Source: Camellia lanceoleosa (Eukaryota > Streptophyta > Magnoliopsida > Ericales > Theaceae). From it: a DNA stretch of 64,000 nucleotides. Below are positions 1-9,706 of this stretch, one piece after another. The stretch is from NCBI GenBank assembly GCA_025200525.1, contig CM045763.1, forward strand, positions 155,254,246-155,318,245, in the 5' to 3' direction. The stretch's first letter is position 1, and each line of letters opens with the position of its first letter. A program made the position numbers and the translations under genes. A model generated the notes under the pieces. The model was not told the DNA's origin, did no database searches, and saw only the letters and a program-made list of their open reading frames with translations.

Positions 1-143
1 AGCCTAATTCACCTTAATTAGACAAAGTGGAGTTAAGATAACTCGGGTTATAGCAAGAAAATTTATTGAAGTGATTGTAATTTGGTTTAGCTTAAGTCAA
101 AGTAACTTAGATATTATATATATAGATATTTGAATTCAATTGA

Positions 144-176
<33 letters not shown>

Positions 177-1506
177 ACCTAAGGGAGAGAAAGAAAATTC
201 TAGAGTTTCAGAGAAGAAGGAGAAGAGAAAGAGAAGAGGGTTAAAGTCAATCTTCCACAATTCCATAAGCTAAGGTAAGAATTCTTGTCTCAACCTTGGG
301 AATTAACATATGAGATGAGAGAATTTACATTGGTTTAAGAATTAGGGTAGTGTAGGTGGTGTCAAGAAACCTAAATTCAAGACTTCATGTTTGTATATGG
401 CACACATAGCATTATTCATGTTCAATTCCTTTCTTTTGCATAATCCTTGGTAGTTGGAGGAAGGAATTTATTTATTTGAGTTGGGAAAGTTACACTCAAA
501 GTTTTGATCTTTCTTTTCCAATACCAATGAGTTTGTTTGAACTTATGATGTTGGGTTGAACTTAGAATTTACTCTTTCATCATGTTTTTGTAAGTTTTAA
601 GCCTTGATTTGTTCAAATTTGGGTTTGATTTTTTGGGGGACTAAAGCTCTAAAGTAGAGCAGAAATTTCGGTTCTGGAACACCTAGAACCGCAAGTGTGG
701 GTGGCAAGGCCGCATGTGCGGCAGGGAGGCCCTCACGTGCAAAAAACATGGGCAAAAGCACCTTACATTATGAAATAATTGTACCATTTGGCGCATGCAC
801 GACATACGTGAGGTGAGAGTACTGCACGTGCAGTTGAGGGGCTCCACACGTGCGGCTGTTTAGCAGACCCAGTTTTAGTTTTCTGCTTTATTTGTCTATC
901 TTCCGAGCCTCTGTTGGCAAATTTTTCGCATATTTTTGACGATCAAATGCATTACACAGACATTAAACAGAATAAGGACAGTTAGGCAACCAATCAATAA
1001 GTTATAACACAACTAATTAATTGCGGTAAAAACATGTTATACTTGTATCTCTGTAGAAACAAGCGCCACGTTCGACCGTGTTTTGCGAGCCAAGCTGAGT
1101 AACACTGTTGTAAAGATATGTTTAACTTAAGTATCTCTTTTCTGCTTTATCTTTTCCCTGCTCTAAACATGCTTAGATTACGCTTAATCAATGATGATGC
1201 TATGTTCTTACACTGTATTCGTGGCATCCTTAGCACCTGTTTACATTGTTACAAAGATCTCTGTCAGTTCAATTTTGTGGAACTTCTGTTTATTATATTG
1301 ATGGCCATCAATCTGATTACTGGTCTTCATGATCGCCTGTTCGGTCTTCAAGACCGCCTGAACTAGTTTTCTATGGGATGTACCACATAAACATTATGAA
1401 GTAAGAATCTATTAAATTTATGGTTTGCTTTTTGGTGAGGATATCATTTGGCACCTCTTTACACTGTTGTTATTCACTGAGCTCTCTCACGTTTTGATAT
1501 GTATAT
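1..1506 (+). mobile_element. LTR-Q copy 1, partial LTR
   Basis: This stretch aligns along its length with 6295-7385 and with the split copy 8936-9263 plus 28184-29360. The shared landmarks are AGCCTAATTCACC at the left edge, a GA-rich block, AGACTTCATGTTTGTATATG, a block rich in CACGTG/GTGCGG words (about 690-860) and a GATATGTATAT end. The window opens roughly 210 bp inside the repeat, so its true TG end lies outside. Similarity stops near 1506, so this copy is also truncated on the right. I call it an LTR because the best copy (Q3) starts with a degenerate TG, ends in GTGACA and has a short target duplication. The small ORF at 1118-1366 lies in non-coding repeat. Confidence 0.7.
141..176. 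repeat. GA microsatellite
   Basis: A run of about 18 GA dinucleotides with one GGG interruption inside LTR-Q copy 1. The matching place in copies 2 and 3 holds AT dinucleotides (6451-6468, 9068-9080), so this point of the LTR is unstable. Confidence 0.9.
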
Positions 1507-2313
1507 CAATCCAAATGACTAATCCAAAAAACAACAAGGGTAAATAGAGATGGACAACAACATTGAGCCATGAAACCCGAGTCTGGAACATAATAAAATA
1601 TCGGTTCAAAACCAGAGTCGCTATAAGAATCAATTGTGAAAAATAACTTTTTTAAAAGAGTTAACAAAATTTAAAATCTTTTTTAGTTACATATTCTAAA
1701 AATAGTTTTTAAAATTTTGAAAATTCAAAACTTGTTTGCTTTTCACATTCTCAAATATTTTTTGAAACTCTGTTTCGTTTTGACATTTTCTAAAATAGTT
1801 TATGAAATATTTGTAGTGGACTTTTTAAATATTTTAATCAATGTTTTTTTTTTAAATATTAAATACTAACAAATATATAGAAAAATATACAAATTTTGTT
1901 TTATTATTTTTAAATTTTTTAGATCGACTCAATCTAAATACACTTAAAACATATAAAATTATGAAAAGGCGTTGAACTTTCAAAAACCTTTCCAAAATCC
2001 AAATTGGGCTCAATTTTTTAGGAAAGTGAGTTAAAATAGTCTTGATATATATATATATATATATACTAGCAGTCTAATGACAAAAAAAGAAGATTAATAT
2101 TAAAGGCACGATGTAATGACATAATATGTATTTTTTTGTCACTTGAGTAACACGACCACTTGAGTAGCCCACTATATGTACTCAAGTGATCATGTTATAT
2201 AGATATGTCAATATATATAAAAGAAAACTAATATTTTCAATTGAATGTAATGTTAATAATGAGGCTTAATGAACTCTAATTTCAATCTAAAACAGAAAAC
2301 AAAAGTGGTTTAT
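1507..2313. other. AT-rich stretch without genes
   Basis: No coding signal. The stretch is strongly AT-rich with oligo-T and oligo-A runs, and has a (TA)n microsatellite at about 2047-2065. At 2144-2206 the words ACTTGAGTA and ACTCAAGTG suggest a small imperfect palindrome. Confidence 0.6.
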
Positions 2314-2529
2314 TTATGTTCTTACATAGAATAAAACGACCAGGGGCAGCATAAAGAAGAACATCTTAATCGCAATTCTATGATCGAAATTTTGGCCCCG
2401 CACAAAGAAGTGTTCGAATATTTCAAAGCCCAATTTGCTCCAGTAGGTTTGATAATGTAATTCACGAAAACTTCCCTTGCAACGGTCTCTCCAACTTCCT
2501 TCATCTTCAAGTGTTAAAATGGTGGTCAT
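2314..2529 (-). pseudogene. Diverged, frame-broken copy of small membrane-protein ORF
   Basis: Two overlapping minus-strand frames together match the small ORF at 5603-5791: a REVF..YIIKP piece in one frame, then LGFEIFEHFFVRGQNF and a hydrophobic FFFMLPLVVLFY tail in the other. A frameshift near 2440 separates them. The shared pattern (EVF, IKP, LGFEI, FVR.QNF, then a hydrophobic stretch) shows common origin. This copy is much more diverged than the P1/P2 pair. Function unknown. Confidence 0.5.
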
Positions 2530-2635
2530 GTGATAGAGCTTTTATACTTGGGGAGGGGGGGGGGGAGGGATCTTCAAGTGTAGGAATGGTGGTTCTATGA
2601 TAAAGCTTTTGTACTAGGGGGAAGGGAGGAAGTGG
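2506..2635. repeat. 65-bp direct duplication with G-rich tracts
   Basis: Two adjacent units begin CTTCAAGTGT at 2506 and 2571. They share AATGGTGGT, ATAAAGCTTTT-like and ACT(T/A)GGGG words, and each ends in a G-rich purine run. A poly-T and G-rich run follow at 2640-2672. Confidence 0.7.
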
Positions 2636-2940
2636 GTAGTTTTTTTTTTTTGGGAAGGGGAGGGGGTTTGAGGGCGATTTGGAATTAACCATGATTTGAC
2701 ATGTGACACCTCTCGTAATGAGCAAGACCTGCTTTATTTGTCCATATTGATCATTTACTTTACAGCGTGTACATCCTCTCTTCACATCTTTTTGAGGAAT
2801 TGGATTGTTCAATCCACCATCTGATTAGACCATCTAATCCGGCTTATTGATTCTATTTTTAAGTCTCGTTTAGATAATTTGAACTGTTTATATTTTAGGA
2901 TTGTCGAGTATGTCATTTTTGCAGAAAAAAAATAAAATAA

Positions 2941-3065
2941 TTCGATCAAATAATGGAAATCACATGTTCAAATCAATTTTATATAGATAGTGAAAAAACA
3001 AACGGTTCATACAACTGTCCATACAAAATTGATCCAAACACATGATTTCCATTATTTGATCGACT
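2941..3065. repeat. Imperfect inverted repeat (hairpin)
   Basis: The left arm at about 2941-2985 contains CGATCAAATAATGGAAATCA and CAAATCAATTTT. The right arm at about 3022-3064 is its near reverse complement (AAAATTGATCC, then TTCCATTATTTGATCG). Arms are about 42 bp with few mismatches and a loop near 35 bp. A third, diverged right-arm-like unit sits at about 3108-3150. It could be a MITE remnant or a hairpin-RNA source; no target duplication was identified. Confidence 0.65.
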
Positions 3066-4078
3066 TCATTTTTTGCAAAGATGATATACTCTACGGAACC
3101 CTCTATACAAAATTGATTCGAACAAGTGATTTCTGTTATCCAATCTACTTAATATTTTATAGGGGCTGGCTCTACCACATGAATGGCCTAAAGCAAAAAA
3201 TTAAAGGTAGACTGTTTTAGTTTTGCTTTGTTTCTTCTTTTTCAAGGCTAGGAACATATTTAAATACATTTTTATTAGAGATGAAAGAATACAAGTTTAA
3301 TGAAATAATTGAACCTATTTTTTACCAAAATTTTTAATCAAATTTAAATTTGATGCATGATTTGGTGAATGATTGGAGATATTCTAACCATATTCATTTA
3401 TTATTTGATATTACCGTGTCGTGTTTGTGTGTCATGTGAATAAATTTTATTTTTAATTAAAAATATCAAGTACATAAAAAAAATTTAAATTTTCCTTACA
3501 CGTTATGCACGAGACTTTATAAATTAAAAAAAAAAATCATTCTAATGATTTTGAAATAATTTAATATTTTGTCTTGTGGTATACATGAAATTTATAATTA
3601 TTTTTAAGGCCACCATATTGAGAGGCAATGGAGTCTCAAGCAAGGGTTAAAACCTTTTAGTGTTGAGCCCTATCCACTGAACCTACCTCGGATACTATTA
3701 TTAAAGACATTATTATTAAGACCTATTTTAAGAAATAAGTTAAAATTTAATTTTTTAATTTTAAAAAAAAAATAAACATACAAAAAGAAATTAATTTTTA
3801 GCAGTGTTGTCCAAAATAGACCTAAATATTTGTGATGGTAAAAGCTGATATTGTATTTTAATAGTTTCAATAAAGTTTTGCGATATATGCTTTTGCCCTA
3901 TGAAGGCCATAAGTTCAACATGGCGCTGCCACGTCACAATAATATCCTGCCACGTCACAAAATACTAAAAAGTAAAGTGGGCCATCATATTAAAAGGCCT
4001 CATCAATCTAACCTTATTTAAGTCCTCTCTCCCTAAACTGTTGTTATCTCTACAAACCCATTTGCATCTCTCTTCTCC

Positions 4079-4080
<2 letters not shown>
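3066..4080. other. AT-rich intergenic stretch
   Basis: No supported gene. ORFs here are short and full of F, K, N and I codons, as expected in AT-rich DNA. Near the right end is a repeated TGCCACGTCACAA word (next entry). Confidence 0.55.
3925..3960 (+). promoter_or_regulatory. Two direct copies of TGCCACGTCACAA
   Basis: GCTGCCACGTCACAA (3925-3939) and CCTGCCACGTCACAA (3946-3960) repeat 21 bp apart. Each has a CACGTCA core like plant bZIP (ABRE/C-box type) sites. About 120 bp further comes a CT microsatellite of the kind found in plant 5' leaders, then ATGGCC at 4114. A small promoter remnant is possible, but no convincing gene follows. Confidence 0.35.

Positions 4081-4082
<2 letters not shown>

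Positions 4083-4113
<31 letters not shown>
4083..4113 (+). repeat. CT microsatellite
   Basis: About 15 CT dinucleotides, directly followed by ATGGCCAGCCATCATTATC. The reading frame after that ATG stops within about 20 codons, so I do not call a gene. Confidence 0.9.
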
Positions 4114-4115
<2 letters not shown>

Positions 4116-4684
4116 GGCCAGCCATCATTATCACCGGTCATCGACGGCATCCTTCTGTCCAACATTATAGTAATATTAATTTTGTTTCAATAAATTTCTG
4201 CATAATGACTAAACCCATACCATTTGTAAATCTATCACAGCAATATAACCCTTACCATCATCTTCAACCACCAATTACATCACCAACACTGTCACTCATT
4301 GCCTCTACAACTTCTAATTTTTCCATCCAAAATCTTCGTTTTCGCTCAAAAATGAAAATTTCCAAAATAAACGAGCAAAATTTAATTTTTCTTTCTTTTT
4401 TCTACTTGCCCAAATTTTTTTTTCTCTCTAAAATTTTGTGTTATCCAAACCTCACTCTCCTTTTGGATTCATTTTTTATTATCTACAACTAGAGATACAT
4501 ATACGTATAAAATAATTCCATTTAGTAAGGAATAAAAAAGAGGTCCAGTTTTAGAGAGTAGAGGATATGCGTAAGCTTTTAAATTATTAAGAGTATTATA
4601 GCAGCCAGTGAGAGCAGAAAGAAAGAAAGAGAAAGAAGTTGGGGGTTTATAGAGAGAGAAATTGAGTTAGGTGAGAGGGAGAAG

Positions 4685-4686
<2 letters not shown>
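4114..4686. other. Gene-poor stretch
   Basis: A 95-residue plus-strand frame (4205-4492) starts with ordinary-looking composition (TKPIPFVNLSQQ) but turns into F/L/S low-complexity sequence. I recognise no family and see no splice or promoter context that decides it. Confidence 0.4.

Positions 4687-4720
<34 letters not shown>
4687..4720. repeat. GA microsatellite
   Basis: About 16 GA units inside a wider purine-rich block (4615-4730). Confidence 0.9.
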
Positions 4721-5602
4721 AGGAGAAGGGGGTTTGGGTTTAACAAGTTTTTAAAAGAAAGTTATCGTTAAGTTTTATGTACAGCCTCTTAAATTGATTG
4801 TTCTACTAATTTATTAATTTTTTGAGGCAAAAAATTATTGGATTTCCGTAAAGCTTTACTTCGCGGCTCAGCCTTATAAAACATGAAAAATGTTAAGAAC
4901 TCACATGCTTTCTCAATATTTTTATCAAATATTTTATATGAATAAAATATTTAAAAACTTTAACATTATTCATAAAACATATCTCCCGTTGGCCCGTCAA
5001 AATCTTGAATCTTTCCTTGCCTTTTTTCTAGACAACACCTTCCGGTCTACATCTTAGACAGGAGGAAACCTCATCCAAAGCAGACAAGTCAACCCCAAAT
5101 AGATTAATAGAAACTGAAAACTACTAAAATGTTTTAATTTCCAAATTGTGCACAAATCAAAGGTTGAAATTTTAGTAGATAAACCAACCCAAATGCAAAT
5201 ATAAGTTTGGAATACAGCACAAGCACTAACCAAACACACCAGATCGGGACATCGTAAATTAACATAAAGTGATGAATTTTATTATTTGAATTAACAAAAA
5301 TCAAAGCCAAACACTATATTTGCTCCAATATCATTACATAATTTTTCCACACTAAATACAATTATATCCAACAGAATGACACCATTTCAAAGATCCAACA
5401 TTATAGTCGATAGAATCATTGAACACGTTCCTAAGAATCTCGAAATATCATAGAAGTTAGAATAAAAATGTCATCAATATATGTAAAAGAAGATTAATAC
5501 TTTCATTTGAATATTAACAATAAGAATTGGATATATACAAGCATAAATAAGGACTAAAAAAACTAATGAACCCAGAATAAGTGGAGGTATTCAAAAAATC
5601 TT

Positions 5603-5791
5603 TTAAAAAAAAATGAAAAGGGATTTATTTATCTTCTTACTTAGCATGACCACAAGTAGCACAAAGAAGACAATCATAGACCAAACTCTAGGATTGAAAT
5701 TTTGGCGTCGCACAAAGAGTTGTTTGATAATTTCAAACCCCAATGCTCTCACAGCTGGTTTCACATTGTTCTTAATGAAAACTTCCTTCAT
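5603..5791 (-). CDS. Small hypothetical protein with C-terminal membrane segment (intact copy)
   Basis: A 62-codon minus-strand ORF. The first ATG (5791) opens MKEVFIKNNVKPAVRALGF. The middle holds IIKQLFVRRQNFNPRVW and the C-terminal third is a hydrophobic helix (SMIVFFVLLVVML) followed by lysines, so a tail-anchored or single-pass protein is plausible. A matching ORF in segment P2 has lost its start codon and gained a stop, and a third copy at 2314-2529 is frame-broken; only this copy is open. A CTATATATAG box lies 46 bp upstream, but that box belongs to a repeated motif. I do not recognise the family. It may be a degenerate exon of a longer gene, so the coding call is cautious. Confidence 0.35.
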   Translation of the reverse strand: MKEVFIKNNVKPAVRALGFEIIKQLFVRRQNFNPRVWSMIVFFVLLVVMLSKKINKSLFIFF

Positions 5792-5836
5792 AGAACTGGC
5801 TTGAGCTTCCAAGTTGAAGGGGGAGAATACTCTGGC

Positions 5837-5846
5837 CTATATATAG
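5837..5846 (-). promoter_or_regulatory. TATA-like box upstream of the small ORF
   Basis: CTATATATAG, 46 bp upstream of the ATG at 5791. The surrounding motif (GGGAGAATAC, CTATATATAG, GAATTACTAC) recurs at 5997, and in P2 near 8381, 8432 and 8594 with small changes. It may therefore be only a repeat unit. Confidence 0.3.
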
Positions 5847-5859
5847 ACGAATTACTACT

Positions 5860-6083
5860 TTATTACTACGTTCCCATTTGATTTTGTGTTTCCAATGTTA
5901 TTCCAGTGTTACTACATTCTCATTTGATTATGTTTTTCTAGTGGCCACGAGATAGATGAATTAGTAGAAGTTGTTGAAGGGGGAGAATACACTAGCCTAT
6001 ATATAGACAAATTACTACCTTCCCATTTACTACTTTCCCATTTGCTTTTGTTTTTCCAGTTGATTTTGTTTTTTCAGTGTTAC
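5860..6083. repeat. TTACTACTTTCCC minisatellite, P1 part
   Basis: Short words TTACTACTTTCCCATTTG, GATTTTGTTTTTCCAGT and GTTACTAC repeat with variations. The same family occupies 8440-8723 and expands greatly at 29803-31500. LTR-Q copy 2 starts directly at its right edge (TGTAATGC at 6084). Confidence 0.75.
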
Positions 6084-7385
6084 TGTAATGCTCGTCTCCC
6101 TACTTAGCTATTCATTCTGTGGTTTACCCTAATTATGTGTCTATATGTGTATTCTATGTTTATTTATGTGTGATGTGTGTACTATGTGTTATGTGCATTC
6201 TACTCTGCTCAACAGATATGTTAATTTAAGAAAAAGGCCTGTCTAATTCATTAAATTGTAAGGCTACAAATTAAATAATGGACTAGGTGGTTAGAGCCTA
6301 ATTCACCTTAATTAGACAAAGTGGAGTGAAGGTAACCTGGGTTATAGTAAGAAAATTAATTGAAGTGATTGTAATTTGGTTTAACTTAAGTCAAAGTAGC
6401 TTAGATATTTTATGTATAGATAGTTGAATTCAAGTGAAGAGAGAAAGAGATATATATATATATATATAACCAGAGGGAGAGAAATAAAATTCTAGGGCTT
6501 TAGAGAAGAAGGAGAAGAGGAATAGAAGAGGGTTAAAGTCAATCTTCCACAATTCCATAAGCTAAGGTAAGAATTCTTGTCTCAACCTTAGGAATTAACA
6601 TATGAGATGGGAGAATTTCCGTTGGTTGAAGAATTATGGTAGTGTAGGTTATGTCAAGAACCCTAAATTCAAGACTTCATGTTTGTATATGACATACATA
6701 GCATTATTCATGTTCAATTCCTTTGTTTTGCATAATCTTTGGTAGTTGGAGGAAGGAATTTATGGATTTGAGTTGGGAAAGTTACACTCAAAGTTTTGAT
6801 CTTTTCTTTTTCCAATACCAATGTGTTTGTTTGAACTTATGATGTGGGGTTGAACATAGAATTTACTCTTTCATCATATTTTGTAAGTTTTAAGCCTTGA
6901 TTTGTTCAAATTTGGGTTTGATTTTTGGAGTATTGAAGCTCCAAAGCAGAGCAGAAATTTTGGTTCTGGACCACCCGGAACCACATGTGAGGCATGGGGA
7001 ACCGCACGTGCGAGAGGCAAGGCCGCACATGTGGCGAAGAGGCCCAGACGTGCGGAAAACAAGGGCAGAAGCACCTTGCATTTTGAAATAATTGCACCAG
7101 CCGGCGTAAGTACGGTAAGAGTCCCGCACGTGCGGCCAAGGGGCTCTACACGTGCGGCTATTTAGCAAACCCAATTTCATTTTTCTGCTTTATTTCTCCA
7201 TCTTCTGCGTCTCTGTTGGCATGATTTCCACATATATTTGATGATCATCTGCATTACACGAACATGAAAGAGAATACGACAATTAGGCCAACCAATCAAT
7301 AAGTTATAACACAACAAATTAATTGCACGATAAAGTAAATGTGTTATACTTATATCTGTCTATGTGGATCAAACGTCATGTTATA
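6084..7385 (+). mobile_element. LTR-Q copy 2, 3'-truncated
   Basis: Begins TGTAATGCTCGTCTCC and runs parallel to copy 3 (8724-9263 then 28184-28905). It stops near 7385 where P2 begins, so about 0.9 kb of the LTR's 3' part is missing. It keeps the best-preserved GC-rich block (6975-7160) with several CACGTGCGG words. Apparent ORFs on both strands at 6874-7180 are shadows of this block. Confidence 0.75.
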
Positions 7386-7388
7386 CTT

Positions 7389-8723
7389 GGATGTCCGTAA
7401 AGCTTTACTCCATGGCTCAGCCTTATAAAACATGAAAAATGTTAAGAACTCAAATGCTTTATTAATATTTTTATCAAATATTTTATATGAATAAAATATT
7501 TAAAACTTTAACATTATTCATAAAACATATCTCCCGTTGGCCCCGTCAAAATCTTGAATCTGTCTGTGCCCTTTTTCCAGACAACACCTTCTAGTCTGCA
7601 TCTTAGACAAGAGGAAACCTCATCCAAAGCAAACAAGTCAACCCCAAATAGATTAATGGAAACTGAAAAATGGTAAAATGTTTTAATTTCCAAATTGTGC
7701 CAAATCAAAGGTTGAAATTTAAGTAGATAAATCGACCCAAATGCAAATATAAGTTCAGAATGCAATACAAGCACTAACCAAGCACACCAGATTGGGACAT
7801 CGTAAATTAACATAAAGTGACGAATTTTATTATTTAAATTAACAAAAATCAAAGCAAAACAGTTTATTTGCTCTGATATCATTACATAATTTTTCCACAC
7901 TAAATACAATTATATCCAACATAATGACACCATTTCAAATATCCAACATTATAGTCGATAGAATCATTGAATGCGTTCATAAGAATCCTAAAATATCATA
8001 GAAGTTAGAATACAAATGTCATCAATACATGTAAAAGAAGATTAATACTTTCAAATTGAATATCAATAATAAGAATTGAATATATACAAGCATAAATAAG
8101 GACTAAAAAGACTAATGAATCCAGAATAAGTGGAGGTATTCAGATAAAAAAAATAAAAATGAAAAGGGATTTATTTATCTTCTTACTTAGCATGACCACA
8201 AGTAGCACAAAGAAGACAATCATAGACCAAACCCTAGGATTGAAATTTTGGCGTCAGACAAAGAGGTGTTCGATAATTTCAGACCCCAATGCTCTCACAG
8301 CTGGTTTCACAATGTACTTAATGAAAACTTCCTTTGCAGAACTGGCTTGAGCTTCCAAGTTGAAGCGGGAGAATACTTTGGCCTATATATAAGCGAACTA
8401 CTAGAAGTTGTTGATGGAGGAGAATACACTGGCCTATATATGAACGAATTACTACTTTATTACTACTTTCCCATTCGATTTTGTTTTTCTAGTGTTATTC
8501 TAGTGTTACTACTTTCCCATTTGATTATGTTTTTCCAATGGCCACTAAATAGATGAATTAGTAGAAGTTGTTGAAGGGGGAGAATACACTAGCCTATATA
8601 TAGATGAATTACTACTTTCCTATTTGATTTTGTTTTACCAGTGTTACTACCTTCCCCGTTTACTACTTTCCAATTTGCTTTTGTTTTTTTAGTGTTACTA
8701 CTTTCAAAGTGTTACTACATTTC
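7389..8723. repeat. Segment P, copy 2
   Basis: Duplicate of 4840-6083 with small indels. On the minus strand (7514-7909) it contains a 131-codon open frame that P1 does not preserve (P1 has breaks in the same place), so I read it as chance. The right end is the TTACTAC minisatellite, into which LTR-Q copy 3 is inserted at 8724. Confidence 0.8.
8150..8349 (-). pseudogene. Broken copy of the small membrane-protein ORF
   Basis: Matches 5603-5791 almost residue for residue (KEVFIK, KPAVRALG, RQNFNPRVWSMIVFFVLLVV). The ATG of P1 is GCA here, and an in-frame TGA replaces the first Arg codon of FVRRQ. One copy of the duplicated pair is therefore clearly not translated as such. Confidence 0.65.
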
Positions 8724-9263
8724 TAGAACGCTCGCCTCCCTACTTAGCTGTTCATTATGTGGTTTACTGTAATTATGTGTTTATATGTGCATTCTATGTT
8801 TATCTGTGTGTGAAGTGTGTATTATGTGTTATGTGCATTCTACTCTGCTCGACAGATATGTTAATTTAAGAAAATGGCCTGTCTAATTCATTAAATTGTA
8901 AGGCTACAAATTAAATAATGGACTAGGTGGTTAGAGCCTAATTCACCTTAATTAGACAAAGTGGAGTTAAGGTAACCTGGGTTATAGCAAGAAAATTAAT
9001 TGAAGTGATTGTAATTTGGTTTAACTTAAGTCAAAGTAACTTAGATATTTGAATTCAAGTGAAGAGAGATATATATATATAACCTGAGGGAGAGAAAGAA
9101 AATTCTAGAGTTTTAGAGAAGAAGGAGAAGAGGAAGAGAAGATGGTTAAAGTCAATCTTCCACAATTCCTTAAGCTAAGGTTTGAATTCTTGTCTCAACC
9201 TTGGGAATTAACATATGAGATGGGAGAATTTGCATTGGTTTAAGAATTAAGGTAGTGTAGGTA
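8724..9263 (+). mobile_element. LTR-Q copy 3, left part
   Basis: Starts TAGAACGCTCGCC, aligned with TGTAATGCTCGTC of copy 2; the terminal TG is mutated. It continues to GGTAGTGTAGGTA, where the Tat element interrupts it, and resumes at 28184 (GGTTATGTCAAGAACC). The joined copy ends in GTGACA at 29802. The bases before it end ATTTC and those after it begin TTTCC, which fits a 4-bp TTTC target duplication. Confidence 0.8.
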
Positions 9264-9672
9264 TGGGGGTCGAATAATTTTATACTAAGGAAAGGCAAAT
9301 TAATTTGGAGATTAGGCCGAAGACAATTTGGCTCTGTCCAAGGGCTCTTCAAGTCAAATATACAAGTCGGCCGCATAAGGAGCCAAGTAGGTACCGGCAC
9401 ACAACCGGAAGGCCAAATAAGCAATCATGCACACAACCGACCCTTGGGCCCAGAAGTTAATATAAATAGAGGAACATCAACCAAAGAAAGGTATGTGAGA
9501 ATAGATAAAAATAAATTGAGATAGAAGTAAACGAGAGAGCATACTAACTTGTCCGTCGGAGTGCTAATTCCGATACCCCCGACCAGAGTGTTCATCCCCT
9601 TTTTAGGTAGCAATTAGAGGATCAAGGACGTCTGACTGGATCTTAGAGTATTTCGAAACCACTTCTTCATAA
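9264..9672 (+). mobile_element. 5' LTR of the Tat element
   Basis: Begins TGGGGGTCGAATAATTTTAT and ends CTTCTTCATAA just before the primer-binding site. It aligns with 27762-28183 throughout; the differences are scattered substitutions plus a ~19-bp gap near 9430. The divergence (over a tenth of positions by eye, many of them C/T or G/A) indicates an old insertion. Confidence 0.9.
9461..9469 (+). promoter_or_regulatory. TATA box of 5' LTR
   Basis: TATAAATAG in the middle of the LTR, kept identically in the 3' LTR (27971-27979). It is the likely RNA polymerase II promoter core of the element. Confidence 0.7.
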
Positions 9673-9673
9673 T

Positions 9674-9691
9674 TGGCAACGTCTGTGGGAA
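9674..9691 (+). other. Primer-binding site
   Basis: TGGCAACGTCTGTGGGAA immediately after the 5' LTR. TGG pairs with the CCA end of a tRNA. I could not assign the tRNA with certainty. Confidence 0.6.
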
Positions 9692-9706
9692 TACTCAAGC
9701 ACATCC

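Larger units (their letters stand above)
4840..6083. repeat. Segment P, copy 1 (left part of tandem duplication)
   Basis: Nearly the same sequence recurs at 7389-8723: CCGTAAAGCTTTACT start, GCTCAGCCTTATAAAACATG, a shared block with TCTCCCGTTGGCCC, the small minus-strand ORF, and TACTACTTTCCC repeats at the right end. Because both P copies are followed by an LTR-Q copy at the matching point, P and Q were duplicated together as one unit of about 2.6 kb. The block also contains short open frames (such as 5054-5239 minus) that are not conserved between copies. Confidence 0.8.

Noticed and set aside
6874..7180. Several overlapping ORFs on both strands
   Set aside because: They are shadows of the GC-rich block of LTR-Q copy 2 and are not kept in copies 1 and 3.
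7514..7909. 131-codon minus-strand ORF in segment P2
   Set aside because: The matching region of P1 has breaks and a different frame; no motif recognised.
9170..9613. Minus-strand ORFs in the 5' LTR
   Set aside because: Non-coding LTR sequence; no homology, and the equivalent frames in the 3' LTR differ.
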